A stretch of DNA of 64,000 nucleotides from Klebsiella sp. RHBSTW-00484 (GTDB taxonomy: Bacteria > Pseudomonadota > Gammaproteobacteria > Enterobacterales > Enterobacteriaceae), in contig NZ_CP055481.1 in NCBI RefSeq assembly GCF_013705725.1, positions 2,046,001 through 2,110,000 on the forward strand, read 5' to 3'. The notes under the pieces were generated by a model. It saw nothing but the letters and a program-made list of their open reading frames with translations. It searched no databases and was not told the DNA's origin. The translations under genes were made by a program, and so were the position numbers. Below are positions 28,348 to 39,204 of the stretch, in pieces. Numbering within the stretch: the stretch's first letter is position 1; the number at the start of each line of letters is the position of its first letter.

Positions 28348-28373
28348 CCGTGCATCGCCTCTGCGGTGCACGG
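28348..28373. terminator. Hairpin between convergent psuT and yeiI
   Basis: CCGTGCA and TGCACGG arms around a 12-base loop fill the 34-base gap between converging genes; no T tract. Candidate two-way terminator. Confidence 0.5.
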
Positions 28374-28375
28374 TG

Positions 28376-29464
28376 TTATACGCCTGAAAGTAAATTGAGT
28401 GCGTTATCAACGGATAAAGAAGGGTTGTTGATACTGTCGCTGGCGCGGGTGAGGGCGGTGCAAGCCATGGCAAAAGCGGCGCTCTCTTTAAAATCGCTAC
28501 CATCAAGATAGCTGTACAGCAGCCCGGCCATTAACCCATCATCGGCCCCAAAACTGTCGACCATCGTATGGCTCGGTAGACCCATCTGGAAGCGTTCACC
28601 TCCGATCTCACTACAGAAAATAGAGTCGTCTTCCGCGCAGAGCACCACGCGCTGGGTACCCTGTTCGTGCAGCCATGACAGCGCACGATCGCGATCCGCA
28701 TCGCTGGCGATCGTCTGTCCCCAGAGGATCTGTAATTCGCGTAACGTTGGCTTCAGAGTGTGGATCTTCGCCAACCACGGGCGAATACGGTGCGCTTTAA
28801 ACTCCGACACCGTATCAACAAATACCGGGATAGCGTTGGCCAGAGTAAATACCCACTCCAGCGCCTGTTCCGTTAAATTACAGTCCACCAGAACCACGCC
28901 TGAATGGGTCAGCAGATCCCGGTACTGATTGAGTAACTGTGGGGTAAGCGACTGTAAAATATGGGTATCGTTTATCGCCAGAACCGTCTCTTCCTGCGGA
29001 TTGGCGATGGATAAATAGGTGGCGGTATTATGACCGTGAAGGCGGATGCAACTCTGCACGTTAACCCCGGCCTGGCGGGTTTGTTCCAGCAACGTTTCAC
29101 CGTAAAAATCGCTGCCAACGGCGGAAATTAAATGCACATCGCGGCCCAGCAGCGCCAGATTATGTGCGATATTGCGCGCTACGCCGCCAGCGGAACACTG
29201 GATATTACCCGGGTTTGAAACCGGCTGCGGATAATGAATATCGGCAATCCCGCGAATATCCATATTGACCGCACCCAGAGAGACGCAATACTCCTGCTCG
29301 GTCAGGATGTAGCCTTTTCCCTTAATAGCCCCTTTGCGGGTGAGATCCATGATGTGTGCAGCTACGCGGGAACGACTAATCTGCAGAATGTCGGCAATCT
29401 CGTGCTGCTGAATGAGCGGGTTACGCCGCAACATTTTAAGGATCTGCTTTTCCCTATCGTTCAT
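28376..29464 (-). CDS. yeiI: YeiI, PfkB-family sugar kinase with N-terminal HTH
   Basis: 362 residues, as in E. coli. Residues 1-60 are a winged-helix (EKQILKMLRRNPLIQQHEIA..ISRSRVAAHI), followed by a ribokinase-like kinase with GGVARNIAHNLALLG and DSFGADDGLMAGL; the usual GAGD is GADD here. Substrate unknown, probably a nucleoside or sugar; the HTH fusion suggests self-regulation. Begins one base after nfo ends, so they are co-transcribed. Confidence 0.92.
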   Translation of the reverse strand: MNDREKQILKMLRRNPLIQQHEIADILQISRSRVAAHIMDLTRKGAIKGKGYILTEQEYCVSLGAVNMDIRGIADIHYPQPVSNPGNIQCSAGGVARNIAHNLALLGRDVHLISAVGSDFYGETLLEQTRQAGVNVQSCIRLHGHNTATYLSIANPQEETVLAINDTHILQSLTPQLLNQYRDLLTHSGVVLVDCNLTEQALEWVFTLANAIPVFVDTVSEFKAHRIRPWLAKIHTLKPTLRELQILWGQTIASDADRDRALSWLHEQGTQRVVLCAEDDSIFCSEIGGERFQMGLPSHTMVDSFGADDGLMAGLLYSYLDGSDFKESAAFAMACTALTRASDSINNPSLSVDNALNLLSGV

Positions 29465-29465
29465 A

Positions 29466-30323
29466 TCAGACCACGGCCTCTTCTGTTTGCTGGGCCCGCA
29501 GCCAGGCGATTTCTTCTGCCCAGATATCCGGGTTAACGGTTTCCAGAATTAGCGGGATGCCATCAAAACGGGGGTCCTGCATTATCCAGCGGAAAGCATC
29601 GTGGCCGATATTACCTTCGCCCAGGCTGTGGTGACGGTCAACGCGGCTGCCGAAGGTGCTTTTCGCATCGTTCAGGTGCATACCGCGCAGATACTGAAAA
29701 CCGACAATGCGTTCGAAATCAGCGAAGGTTTTCTTACACTCTTCGGCGCTACGCAGGTCGTAACCAGCGGCAAAAGCGTGGCAGGTATCAATGCACACGC
29801 CCACGCGGGATTTATCTTCCACGCCGTCGATGATGGCGGCCAGATGCTCAAACTTAAAGCCCAGATTGCTGCCCTGACCGGCGGTATTTTCAATCACGGC
29901 CGTCACGCCTTCGGTTTTTGCCAACGCGATATTGATGGATTCAGCGATGCGCGCCAGGCACTGGTCTTCGGGGATCTGCTGTAAATGACTACCCGGATGG
30001 AAATTGAGCAACGTCAAGCCCAACTGCTGACAGCGGGAGAGTTCATCAATAAAGGCATCGCGGGATTTTTCCAGCGCGTCCTCAACCGGGTGGCCGAGGT
30101 TTATCAGATAGCTGTCGTGGGGCAGAATTTGTCCGGGGCCGAAATGATACTTTTCGCAGGCGGCTTTAAATTCAGCAATGGTCTCGTCGCTCAGCGGAGC
30201 GGCGCGCCACTGGCGCTGGTTTTTGGTAAAGAGGGCGAAGGCGGTCGCGCCGATTTCGGCTGCGCGAATGGCGGCATTGGCCACTCCGCCGGAGGCGCTG
30301 ACGTGCGCTCCAATATATTTCAT
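29466..30323 (-). CDS. nfo: Nfo, endonuclease IV
   Basis: 285 residues, same as E. coli. AP endonuclease of base excision repair, a TIM barrel with three zinc ions. Signature segments [25 protein letters not shown] and [18 protein letters not shown] carry the metal ligands. Upstream of yeiI on the same strand. Confidence 0.98.
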   Translation of the reverse strand: MKYIGAHVSASGGVANAAIRAAEIGATAFALFTKNQRQWRAAPLSDETIAEFKAACEKYHFGPGQILPHDSYLINLGHPVEDALEKSRDAFIDELSRCQQLGLTLLNFHPGSHLQQIPEDQCLARIAESINIALAKTEGVTAVIENTAGQGSNLGFKFEHLAAIIDGVEDKSRVGVCIDTCHAFAAGYDLRSAEECKKTFADFERIVGFQYLRGMHLNDAKSTFGSRVDRHHSLGEGNIGHDAFRWIMQDPRFDGIPLILETVNPDIWAEEIAWLRAQQTEEAVV

Positions 30324-30420
30324 AAAAAAACTCCAGTTAAGCCGCTGGTTGGAGGGTAATGATAGCGGCTTAGCCGGAGAGTTACATCATCCTTAATAAA
30401 GCTTCGGCATTGAGTGGGAG

Positions 30421-31470
30421 TCAGGCCAGCAGGCTGTGAATGGCCAGGTTAATCGCTCCGCCGCCGACAATCAGCCAGACGAAGAGCATTAGCGCCATCA
30501 GCAGCGGTTTGGCACCGGCTTTTTTCAGCGCGCTGACGTGAGTGGTCAGGCCCAGGGCAGCCATCGCCATTGCCAGCAGCACGGTATCCAGAGTCACCAG
30601 CATATCGACAACCGCTTTCGGCAGCAGGTGGAAAGAGTTAAACACCGCCACCACAATAAACAGGATCGCAAACCACGGAATGGTGATTTTGCTTTTTTCA
30701 CCGCTTCCCGCCGGGGTTAACTGCTTAACGCGAGCGGCCAGGAACAGCAGGAACGGAGCCAACATCATGACGCGCAGCATTTTGGCGATGACCGCTGCGT
30801 TTTCCGCATCCGGGCTGACGGCATGACCGGCTGCCACAACCTGGGCAACTTCATGCATGGTGGAACCCATATAGATGCCGTAGGCTTCCGGGGTAAACCA
30901 GTGCGCCAGGAAAGGGTAGATTGCCGGGTAGAGGAAGATAGCTATGGTCCCGAAAATCACCACTGTCGCGACGGCTACCGTGACTTTACTGGCTTCCGCT
31001 TTCACCACCGGTTCGGTGGCCAGTACCGCTGCTGCGCCGCAGATACTGCTGCCGGCACCAATCAGCCAACTGGTATGCTTATCCAGGCCGAAAACCTTTT
31101 GCCCTAAAAAACAGGCGATAAAAAAGGTGCTGGAAAGTGTCAGAACGTCAATGACGATACCGCTCACGCCAACATCGGCAATCTGGGCGAACGTCAGGCG
31201 AAAGCCGTATAAAATAATGCCCAGACGCAGCAGATGCTGTTTGGCAAAGATTACGCCGCCGTCACAGGACTGCCATATTTTGGGGTAAATCGTATTACCG
31301 ATCACCATGCCGAACAGAATAGCCAGCGTGAGTGCGCTGAAGCCTGCACCTGCGATGGCCGGAAAACTACCGGCCCACAGTGCAGCGCCAGTTAATACGG
31401 CAGTTAGCGCCAGTCCAGGTGCAAAGTGCCACAATGGGCGATGTTTAGTCGGTAAAGTGAGTGCTGTCAT
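30421..31470 (-). CDS. yeiH: YeiH, UPF0324 membrane protein
   Basis: 349 residues, about ten membrane segments, with the family stretches LRLGIILYGFRLTF and GSSICGAAAVLATEPV. Function is not established; homologues are often linked to sulfite/sulfonate export. Divergent from the LysR regulator yeiE, its likely controller. Confidence 0.93.
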   Translation of the reverse strand: MTALTLPTKHRPLWHFAPGLALTAVLTGAALWAGSFPAIAGAGFSALTLAILFGMVIGNTIYPKIWQSCDGGVIFAKQHLLRLGIILYGFRLTFAQIADVGVSGIVIDVLTLSSTFFIACFLGQKVFGLDKHTSWLIGAGSSICGAAAVLATEPVVKAEASKVTVAVATVVIFGTIAIFLYPAIYPFLAHWFTPEAYGIYMGSTMHEVAQVVAAGHAVSPDAENAAVIAKMLRVMMLAPFLLFLAARVKQLTPAGSGEKSKITIPWFAILFIVVAVFNSFHLLPKAVVDMLVTLDTVLLAMAMAALGLTTHVSALKKAGAKPLLMALMLFVWLIVGGGAINLAIHSLLA

Positions 31471-31649
31471 AACCTTCTCCTTTGTCTGGGAAAAGCATAC
31501 GACTCGCTGGTTTAAATATAAAATTGATTATATATTTATAATTAATCGAAATAAGTGGTATACGAGCTGTTTCGCGGTTTTGGGCACTGTTCTACAACCA
31601 TCGAGCTGTCGGAGAGCCACGCTGTATATAAATGAAGGCAGGAAAGGCT

Positions 31650-32516
31650 ATGCATATCACGCTACGACAGCTGGAAGTTTTTGCTGAAGTTTTAAAGAGC
31701 GGCTCTACAACACAGGCATCGCAAATGCTGGCGCTTTCGCAATCGGCGGTCAGCGCGGCGTTGACCGATCTGGAAGGCCAGTTGGGCGTGCAGTTGTTTG
31801 ATCGCGTCGGCAAGCGACTGGTAGTTAATGAACATGGCAGGCTGCTTTATCCGCGAGCGCTGGCGCTGCTGGAGCGCGCGCTGGAGATAGAACAGCTGTT
31901 TCGCGGCGACAACGGTGCGATTCGCGTCTACGCCAGCAGCACCATCGGCAACTATATTCTACCGGAAATCATTGCGCGCTATCGACGCGATCTCCCGGAT
32001 TTACCGCTGGAACTAAGCGTGGGGAATAGCCAGGACGTCATTAATGCGGTGGCTGATCTGCGAGTGGATATCGGGCTGATTGAAGGCCCTTGTCACGCAG
32101 CAGATATCATTGCCGAGCCGTGGCTGGAAGATGAACTGGTGGTCTTCGCACCGCCAGATTCGCCGCTCCTTGAGGGGGAGGTGACGCTGCAACGGCTGGC
32201 GGAAGCGCCGTGGATCTTGCGCGAACACGGATCCGGAACCCGAGAAATTGTCGACTACTTATTATTGTCGCATTTGCCGGCGTTTCATCTGGGGATGGAG
32301 TTGGGCAACTCTGAAGCCATTAAGCATGCGGTGCGTCATGGTTTAGGGATTAGCTGCCTGTCACGAAGAGTGGTGGCGGAACAGCTTGAGGTGGGATCGC
32401 TGGTGGAACTGTCTATCCCATTACCGCGCCTGACCCGAACGTTGTGGCGTATTCATCACCGGCAGAAGCATATTTCTAAGGCATTACAACGTTTTCTGCA
32501 TTATTGCGAAGTGTAG
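31650..32516 (+). CDS. yeiE: YeiE, LysR-type regulator
   Basis: 288 residues from the ATG at 31650 ([18 protein letters not shown]), which has AGGAAAGG upstream and matches the E. coli start; the ATG at 31632 is six codons earlier. N-terminal winged HTH ([21 protein letters not shown]) and C-terminal ligand-binding domain. In E. coli YeiE has been linked to iron homeostasis and to sulfite sensing in relatives. The AT-rich 161-base gap to yeiH is the likely control region. Confidence 0.93.
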   Translation: MHITLRQLEVFAEVLKSGSTTQASQMLALSQSAVSAALTDLEGQLGVQLFDRVGKRLVVNEHGRLLYPRALALLERALEIEQLFRGDNGAIRVYASSTIGNYILPEIIARYRRDLPDLPLELSVGNSQDVINAVADLRVDIGLIEGPCHAADIIAEPWLEDELVVFAPPDSPLLEGEVTLQRLAEAPWILREHGSGTREIVDYLLLSHLPAFHLGMELGNSEAIKHAVRHGLGISCLSRRVVAEQLEVGSLVELSIPLPRLTRTLWRIHHRQKHISKALQRFLHYCEV

Positions 32517-32665
32517 AACCAGGGCTGGCATTTCCGGGATTTCATGCTTTACTAATAATCCATGCTCGATCATGAAGCTCTCTTATAACTTTGCAATTGT
32601 ATCGGATGGATCACAGACACTCTGCTACAATCTCGCCTCGTTTTTTGGATGGATAGCATTTTCAC

Positions 32666-34135
32666 ATGGTTTCGGATACTAAAACCACAGAAGCGCCCGG
32701 TTTACGCCGTGAACTGAAGGCGCGCCACTTGACCATGATCGCTATTGGCGGTTCCATCGGTACAGGTCTTTTTGTTGCCTCTGGCGCAACCATATCTCAG
32801 GCGGGCCCAGGCGGCGCGCTGCTTTCTTATATTCTTATTGGTCTGATGGTCTACTTCCTGATGACCAGCCTCGGCGAGCTGGCGGCGTTTATGCCGGTAT
32901 CCGGCTCTTTTGCCACCTATGGGCAAAATTATGTCGAGGAAGGCTTCGGCTTCGCGCTGGGCTGGAACTACTGGTACAACTGGGCGGTAACCATCGCCGT
33001 TGACCTCGTCGCCTCACAGTTGGTGATGACCTACTGGTTCCCTGATGCGCCCGGCTGGATCTGGAGCGCGCTGTTCCTCGGCATTATGTTCCTGCTGAAC
33101 TGGATCTCGGTAAAAGGTTTTGGCGAAGCGGAATACTGGTTCTCCCTGATTAAAGTCGGCACCGTCATTATCTTTATTATCGTCGGCGTGATGATGATCC
33201 TCGGTATCTTTAAAGGGGCACAGCCCGCAGGCTGGAGCAACTGGGGTATTGATGATGCGCCATTCGCCGGTGGTTTCTCGGCGATGATTGGCGTGGCGAT
33301 GATTGTCGGCTTCTCGTTCCAGGGAACCGAGCTTATCGGTATTGCGGCGGGCGAGTCCGAAAACCCGGAGAAGAATATTCCACGCGCCGTGCGTCAGGTA
33401 TTCTGGCGTATCTTGCTGTTCTATGTGTTTGCGATTCTGATTATCAGCCTGATCATTCCGTATACCGATCCGAGCCTGCTGCGTAACGACGTGAAAGATA
33501 TTTCCGTGAGTCCGTTTACGCTGGTGTTCCAGCATGCGGGTCTGCTGTCGGCGGCGGCGATTATGAACGCGGTTATTTTGACGGCGGTGCTGTCAGCGGG
33601 TAACTCCGGGATGTATGCTTCTACGCGTATGCTCTACACCCTGGCCTGTGATGGTAAAGCGCCGCGCATTTTCTCTAAGCTGTCAAAAGGCGGCGTGCCG
33701 CGTAATGCGTTATACGCCACGACCGTGATTGCGGCACTGTGTTTCCTTAGTTCGATGTTCGGTAACCAGACCGTTTACCTGTGGTTGCTGAACACCTCCG
33801 GGATGACCGGTTTTATTGCCTGGCTGGGGATTGCCATTAGCCACTACCGTTTCCGTCGCGGCTACGTGATGCAAGGGCACGATCTGAATAATCTACCGTA
33901 TCGTTCAGGTTTCTTCCCGCTGGGACCGATCTTCGCCTTTGTTCTGTGCCTGATTATTACGTTGGGTCAGAACTATGAAGCGTTCCTGAAAGACACCATC
34001 GACTGGGGCGGCGTCGCGGCAACCTATATTGGTATTCCCCTGTTCCTGGTTATCTGGTTTGGTTACAAGCTGGCGAAGGGGACGCGTTTTGTCCGCTACA
34101 GCGAAATGAAGTTCCCGGAGCGTTTTAAGGGCTAA
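32666..34135 (+). CDS. lysP: LysP, lysine-specific permease
   Basis: 489 residues, identical in length to E. coli LysP. APC superfamily, 12 membrane helices, with IAIGGSIGTGLFVASGA in helix 1 and GFSFQGTELIGIAAGESENP in helix 6. Imports lysine with protons and also acts as a lysine sensor with CadC. Followed by a strong terminator. Confidence 0.98.
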   Translation: MVSDTKTTEAPGLRRELKARHLTMIAIGGSIGTGLFVASGATISQAGPGGALLSYILIGLMVYFLMTSLGELAAFMPVSGSFATYGQNYVEEGFGFALGWNYWYNWAVTIAVDLVASQLVMTYWFPDAPGWIWSALFLGIMFLLNWISVKGFGEAEYWFSLIKVGTVIIFIIVGVMMILGIFKGAQPAGWSNWGIDDAPFAGGFSAMIGVAMIVGFSFQGTELIGIAAGESENPEKNIPRAVRQVFWRILLFYVFAILIISLIIPYTDPSLLRNDVKDISVSPFTLVFQHAGLLSAAAIMNAVILTAVLSAGNSGMYASTRMLYTLACDGKAPRIFSKLSKGGVPRNALYATTVIAALCFLSSMFGNQTVYLWLLNTSGMTGFIAWLGIAISHYRFRRGYVMQGHDLNNLPYRSGFFPLGPIFAFVLCLIITLGQNYEAFLKDTIDWGGVAATYIGIPLFLVIWFGYKLAKGTRFVRYSEMKFPERFKG

Positions 34136-34155
34136 GGCGAGCGACCATAATAGTT

Positions 34156-34184
34156 AAAACCCTCTAATCTGGAGGGTTTTTTTT
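34156..34184 (+). terminator. Rho-independent terminator after lysP
   Basis: AAAACCCTC-TAATCTG-GAGGGTTTT followed by more T residues, 20 bases past the stop. Confidence 0.9.
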
Positions 34185-34230
34185 ATGTCCGCAGCACTTA
34201 CAAATTGATACATTTCTCCATAATTGTATT

Positions 34231-34249
34231 GATAATTGGAATCATTATC
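34231..34249. promoter_or_regulatory. Fur box upstream of cirA
   Basis: GATAATTGGAATCATTATC matches the 19-base Fur consensus GATAATGATAATCATTATC at 16 of 19 positions, and further AATCATTATCCTTATCATTT overlaps to the right. It lies about 190 bases before cirA, as expected for an iron-repressed promoter with a long leader. Confidence 0.8.
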
Positions 34250-34439
34250 CTTATCATTTACACCAAATTCAGGATGAAGCCAATCCCCATATCTTGCAGA
34301 CGGTCAGACTGACAAGGGGCGACCAGCCACATCTACTGTAAAAAAACAGCGCGCATATCGCCGATAGAGCGATAGGCCGACAGTACCTGTGAGCAGCACC
34401 CTTTTGTTTGTTTTGTAGTACACCTCATGGAGATATGGA

Positions 34440-36413
34440 ATGTTCAGGTTAAACCCTTTTGTCCGGGCCGGATTATGCGCGTCCGTCGTATCACTGGCGT
34501 TTCCGGCGCTTGCCGCCGTTAACGAAGAAACGCTGGTCGTCACCGCTGCGGCAACTGAACAGAGCGTAAAAGATGCTCCCGCCAGTATTAGCGTTATCAC
34601 CCAACAGGATTTGCAGCGTAAACCGGTTCAGAATCTGAAGGATGTTCTGCGGGACGTGCCCGGCGTGCAACTCACTAACGAAGGGGATAACCGCAAAGGC
34701 GTAAGTATCCGCGGTCTTAATAGCAGCTATACGCTGATCCTCATTGATGGCAAACGCGTTAACTCGCGCAACGCCGTGTTCCGCCACAACGATTTCGACC
34801 TCAACTGGATCCCGGTTGATGCGATTGAACGCATCGAAGTTGTGCGCGGGCCGATGTCCTCACTCTACGGTTCTGATGCCCTTGGCGGCGTGGTGAACAT
34901 TATCACCAAAAAAGTCGGCCAACAGTGGACCGGTACCCTGAGCGCTGACACCACCATTCAGGAACATCGCGATCGCGGTGATACTTATAACGGTCAGTTC
35001 TTCACCAGCGGCCCGCTGATTGACGGCGTGCTGGGTATGAAAGCTTACGGCAGCCTGGCGAAACGCGCCAAAGACGATCAGCAGGCTTCCAGCAATGCTG
35101 CAGGCGAAACGCCGCGCATTGAAGGCTTCACCAGCCGCGACGGTAACGTCGAATTTGCCTGGACCCCAACGGACAATCAGGATATTACCGCGGGCTACGG
35201 TTTCGATCGCCAGGATCGTGACTCTGACTCTCTTGACCGTAACCGCCTTGAGCGTCAGAACTACTCCCTAAGCCACAATGGCCGCTGGGATGTTGGCAAC
35301 AGCGAGCTGAAATTCTACGGTGAGAAAGTCGATAATAAAAACCCAGGCCAGGCCGGGACGATCACTTCTGAAAGCAACTCCGTAGATGGTAAATACGTCC
35401 TGCCGCTAGGAATGATTAACCAGCTACTGACCTTCGGTGGTGAATGGCGTCATGACAAGCTCAAAGATCCGGTTAACCTGAGCAGCGGCGGTAAATCTAC
35501 CTCCGCCAGCCAGTACGCACTGTTCCTTGAAGATGAATGGCGAATCATCGAGCCGCTGGCGTTAACCACCGGTATTCGTTTGGACGATCACCAGACTTAT
35601 GGCGATCACTGGAGCCCGCGTGCTTACCTGGTCTATACCGCCACCGACACCGTGACCGTGAAGGGCGGCTGGGCGACGGCATTCAAAGCGCCATCCTTGC
35701 TGCAGTTGAATCCAGACTGGACCACCAACTCCTGCCGTGGTTCATGCAATATTATCGGTAACCCGGATCTGAAACCGGAAACCAGCGAAAGCTTCGAGCT
35801 CGGTCTTTATTACCGTGGCGAAGAGGGCTTGCTGGAAGGTGTGGAAGGGAGCGTCACGACTTTCCAGAACAACGTTGATGATATGATTGATATCCTGCGT
35901 ACCTCCAGCGCTAGCGAAGCGCCGGGCTACCCGAACTTTGTCGGCTGGAAAACGGTCAACGGCAAGCGAGTGCCGGTCTTCCGCTACTTCAACGTCAATA
36001 AGGCGCGTATCAAAGGGGTTGAAACCGAAGTGAAAGTGCCGTTCGGTGACGAATGGAAGCTGACGGTGAACTACACCTATAACGATGGTCGCGACCTGAG
36101 TAACGGCGGCGATAAACCGCTGCAAACGCTGCCGTTCCATACTGCCAACGGCACCCTCGACTGGAAACCGCTGGACGACTGGTCCTTCTACGTGACCGCC
36201 AACTATACCGGCGAGCAGCGTGCGGTCAGCTCTACGGGCAAAACACCGGGTGGCTACACTATGTTTGATATCGGCGCGGCGTGGAACGTGACTAAAAACG
36301 TCAAACTGCGTTCCGGCGTGCTTAACGTCGGCGATAAAGATCTGAACAGAGACGATTACAGTTACACCGAAGAAGGCCGCCGTTACTTTATGGCCGTCGA
36401 TTACCGTTTCTGA
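34440..36413 (+). CDS. cirA: CirA, TonB-dependent catecholate siderophore receptor
   Basis: 657 residues (E. coli 663). Signal peptide ending FPALA, a TonB box near EETLVVTAA, a plug domain (about 45-155, with [18 protein letters not shown] and VVNIITKK) and a 22-strand outer-membrane barrel ending in the aromatic VDYRF. Takes up linear enterobactin-type catecholates and serves as colicin receptor. Start ATG follows GGAGATATGGA. Confidence 0.97.
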   Translation: MFRLNPFVRAGLCASVVSLAFPALAAVNEETLVVTAAATEQSVKDAPASISVITQQDLQRKPVQNLKDVLRDVPGVQLTNEGDNRKGVSIRGLNSSYTLILIDGKRVNSRNAVFRHNDFDLNWIPVDAIERIEVVRGPMSSLYGSDALGGVVNIITKKVGQQWTGTLSADTTIQEHRDRGDTYNGQFFTSGPLIDGVLGMKAYGSLAKRAKDDQQASSNAAGETPRIEGFTSRDGNVEFAWTPTDNQDITAGYGFDRQDRDSDSLDRNRLERQNYSLSHNGRWDVGNSELKFYGEKVDNKNPGQAGTITSESNSVDGKYVLPLGMINQLLTFGGEWRHDKLKDPVNLSSGGKSTSASQYALFLEDEWRIIEPLALTTGIRLDDHQTYGDHWSPRAYLVYTATDTVTVKGGWATAFKAPSLLQLNPDWTTNSCRGSCNIIGNPDLKPETSESFELGLYYRGEEGLLEGVEGSVTTFQNNVDDMIDILRTSSASEAPGYPNFVGWKTVNGKRVPVFRYFNVNKARIKGVETEVKVPFGDEWKLTVNYTYNDGRDLSNGGDKPLQTLPFHTANGTLDWKPLDDWSFYVTANYTGEQRAVSSTGKTPGGYTMFDIGAAWNVTKNVKLRSGVLNVGDKDLNRDDYSYTEEGRRYFMAVDYRF

Positions 36414-36427
36414 TTAGGCCAATGAAA

Positions 36428-36457
36428 GAGGGCTGGCAGGTTTCCCTGCCAGCCCTC
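36428..36457 (+). terminator. Hairpin after cirA
   Basis: GAGGGCTGGCAGG-TTTC-CCTGCCAGCCCTC, a perfect 13-base stem 14 bases past the cirA stop; no T run follows. Confidence 0.75.
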
Positions 36458-36531
36458 GCTAAAGGCGCTTGTGGCGAAGCCGGACAGCCTCATGCCTGAA
36501 AAGCGGTGGGAAATCCCATCGCTCCAGGTTG

Positions 36532-36812
36532 CTACTTACCGGGGCGAATAATGGCACGAATACTGCCGCAAGTATTTCTAATATACCCTAAATAATTCGA
36601 GTTGCAGGAAGGCGGCGACGCAGGGAGTCCCCAGGAGCTTACTTAAGTAAGTGACTGGGGTGAGCGAGGAAAGCCAACGCACATGCAACTTGAAGAATGA
36701 CGGGTATACACACGATTAGCAGACACCAGATCAGGGCGTTATGCGGAACCTTCATGGTTTGTTCTCCTTGCCTTACGGCGAGTAAGAGACTAACCTGATG
36801 TTGTCTAAGCAT
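36532..36812 (-). pseudogene. hok/mok-type toxin remnant split by ERIC
   Basis: On the minus strand an overlapping leader frame (mok-like) begins at 36812 with MLRQHQVSLLL, followed by GGCAAGGAGAA and the toxin ATG at 36755. The toxin starts MKVPHNALIWCLLIVC, the membrane N-terminus of the Hok family, then runs into a 127-base ERIC element. Beyond it the sequence resumes with the Hok-type end GGTAAGTAG (36540-36532) and CAACCTGGAG, the typical hok 3' region. Joined without ERIC only about 32 codons remain of the usual 50, so the toxin is dead. Its 5' leader continues on the far side of the IS element at 40912. Confidence 0.7.
36582..36708. repeat. ERIC (IRU) element, 127 bp
   Basis: TATACCC at the left and GGGTATA at the right bound exactly 127 bases. 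Inside are the ERIC landmarks CCCCAGGAGCTTACTTAAG and AAGTAAGTGACTGGGG. It interrupts the hok-like reading frame after about 16 codons. Confidence 0.93.
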
Positions 36813-36828
36813 GCAGATAGCCTCGTGG

Positions 36829-36853
36829 TGTACTGACCCCAAAAAGTTGGACA
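36829..36853. repeat. Left terminal inverted repeat of the IS150-type element
   Basis: TGTACTGACCCC, five A, then GTTGGACA; about two thirds of positions pair with the right end at 40882-40906. The next bases, GATTAACCGAGGCATCAGAGAAAG, look like the stub of the IS3' end. Confidence 0.75.
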
Positions 36854-37096
36854 GATTAACCGAGGCATCAGAGAAAGAGTCCATTTAATACATGGGCTCT
36901 TTTTTGTTCCCTATAAAGCTAAATAATCAATTTCGCAGCCGTATTATCCATTCCACAGCATTCCTACTGCACGTGCATTCTTGTCTAGCCAATAACTCGT
37001 TCACCATCTTCTCTCATGCAGTATGTCTATTGAACTAACCGCATGCGCACCATTTAATTATTGCTCATAAAGTTGCGAACATAAGGTCCTTTCGCA

Positions 37097-37836
<740 letters not shown>

Positions 37837-37846
37837 AAGACACCCC

Positions 37847-37866
37847 TGTATAGCGTTTGCTTTACA
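37847..37866. promoter_or_regulatory. Antitoxin operator, proximal
   Basis: TGTATAGC-GTTT-GCTTTACA, one mismatch between the 8-base arms, 11 bases before the tacA start. Same design as the distal site. Confidence 0.65.
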
Positions 37867-37884
37867 AGAATAGCACAACGACCG

Positions 37885-37904
37885 TGTATAGCAAATGCTA
37901 TACA
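37885..37904. promoter_or_regulatory. Antitoxin operator, distal
   Basis: TGTATAGC-AAAT-GCTATACA has perfect 8-base arms; its start is 38 bases from that of the proximal copy. Two such palindromes suit a ribbon-helix-helix antitoxin with toxin-dependent cooperative repression. Confidence 0.75.
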
Positions 37905-37982
37905 GTAAGTTATCTTTTTTTAATAGTTTTGAATACTGATGTCTGCTGTGTGCCAGGAGCGGACGAAGAAGAAGCATCATTA

Positions 37983-38375
37983 TCACTCCATCTCTCTATC
38001 GTCGTACAGTTGCCGTGCAACGCCGATTTTATCTTTGTTACTATCAACCCAGACAACAAGCCCCATCACGGGAGTAAGAAGTGTTGCCGATAGTTTCGTA
38101 AGTTCGTATTCCACGCGGGGCGGGATCGTTGGGTACATGGTTCTGGTCACCAATCCGTTCCGTTCAAGCCCACGAAGCGTCAGTGTTAGCATGCGCTGCG
38201 AAATACCCTCAACATCTCTTCTTAGCTGGTTAAAGCGCCGCGGTCCGTTACGTAGCATGATGATAATGTAAAGACTCCATTTATCAGCTATCAGATCAAG
38301 AATCTCGCGAGTCGTCTGACAGTTGCTTTCGCTGGGGTCAGGAATCCCGGTAAAATCAATGTTATTTAGTACCAT
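37983..38375 (-). CDS. HxlR-family transcriptional regulator
   Basis: 130 residues with the winged HTH of the HxlR/MarR-like family: CQTTREILDLIADKWSLYII, RRFNQLRRDVEGISQRMLTL and the wing LVTRTMYPTIPPRVEYELT. A cysteine near residue 19 is at the redox-sensing position used by several HxlR proteins. Divergent from the SDR gene, which is its probable target. Confidence 0.92.
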   Translation of the reverse strand: MVLNNIDFTGIPDPSESNCQTTREILDLIADKWSLYIIIMLRNGPRRFNQLRRDVEGISQRMLTLTLRGLERNGLVTRTMYPTIPPRVEYELTKLSATLLTPVMGLVVWVDSNKDKIGVARQLYDDREME

Positions 38376-38441
38376 TTATGTGCCTTCTTGCGGAGAAAAG
38401 TAACCTTCATTAGCATGGTGGTGTCTGTTTAATACTGACGC

Positions 38442-38460
38442 TAACTAAGTTCCCTAGTTA
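38442..38460. promoter_or_regulatory. Palindrome in the hxlR-SDR promoter gap
   Basis: TAACTA-AGTTCCC-TAGTTA, 6-base arms, 25 bases before the SDR start. HxlR regulators typically bind such sites and are often induced by the quinone or aldehyde their target gene removes. Confidence 0.45.
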
Positions 38461-38484
38461 CTTATTTATACCATTGAGGTTACC

Positions 38485-39204
38485 ATGACAGTAAGAAAAA
38501 CGATTGCTATTTTTGGTGCGGGAACAGGGCTTGGCTCTTCTCTCGCACATAAATTTGGTAGAGAAGGTTATCAGGTGGCTCTTGTCGCTCGTAGAGTGAA
38601 CGCTCTCGAAGAACTGGTTTTCAGTCTTGCCTCATCAGGTATCACTGCTGAAGCATTTTCTTATGATTTAACAGACCTCAGTGGTATTCCCAATCTCGTC
38701 AGGAGCATTGAGGATAAGCTCGGGAAAATTGATGTCGCAGTCTACGCGCCTGTATCTCCAGGGCCGAATCTTGCGCTTGCCTCTGCTATTGATTCTTCAA
38801 AGCTGCAATCCGCCGCTGGTTTGTTTTTGTACTCTCCTGTTGAATTATCACATACCTTATTGCCACGCATGTTAGAACGCAGAGACGGGGCTATCGTTCT
38901 GGTCGGAGGCCTTTCTGCTGTTATCCCAATGCCTGGACTTAGCCCTCTCGGGCAAATCATGGCAGCTACACGTAACTATGCTCTCACGTTAAATGCTGAG
39001 GTTCTGCAACAGGGGGTGTACGTGGGGTCAGTGAGTATCGGTGCGTTAATTGATCGGTCTGCGGGTAAAAATGCTCTGGAGGCCAGTGGAATAGAGCTCA
39101 ATGTACCAATTATTGACCCGGATGATATTGCCGAAGAAATATGGACGGTAGTGTCCCGGCGCGATCGTGCCGAGGTGATTCTCCCACCGCTGACAACAAT
39201 CTAA
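38485..39204 (+). CDS. SDR-fold protein lacking the catalytic Tyr and Lys
   Basis: 239 residues with a clear NAD(P)-binding start FGAGTGLGSSLAHKFG and Rossmann layout (VALVARRVNALEEL, YDLTDLSG). In ordinary short-chain dehydrogenases YxxxK stands before A-A-x-R-N; here that stretch reads LGQIMAATRNYALTL, so Tyr is Leu and Lys is Met. It may bind a cofactor without the usual hydride chemistry, or use another mechanism. Partner of the divergent HxlR gene. The 39205-39493 gap that follows holds CTGACG..CGTCAG near 39217, a weak terminator candidate. Confidence 0.8.
   Translation: MTVRKTIAIFGAGTGLGSSLAHKFGREGYQVALVARRVNALEELVFSLASSGITAEAFSYDLTDLSGIPNLVRSIEDKLGKIDVAVYAPVSPGPNLALASAIDSSKLQSAAGLFLYSPVELSHTLLPRMLERRDGAIVLVGGLSAVIPMPGLSPLGQIMAATRNYALTLNAEVLQQGVYVGSVSIGALIDRSAGKNALEASGIELNVPIIDPDDIAEEIWTVVSRRDRAEVILPPLTTI

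Noticed and set aside
36464..36510. REP-like sequence GGCGAAGCCGGACAGCC after cirA
   Set aside because: Lacks a matching second arm; too weak to call, and part of it is the hok 3' region.
36639..36884. 81-codon minus-strand protein
   Set aside because: A composite of IS end, mok/hok start and ERIC read-through, not a functional gene; described as the hok remnant.
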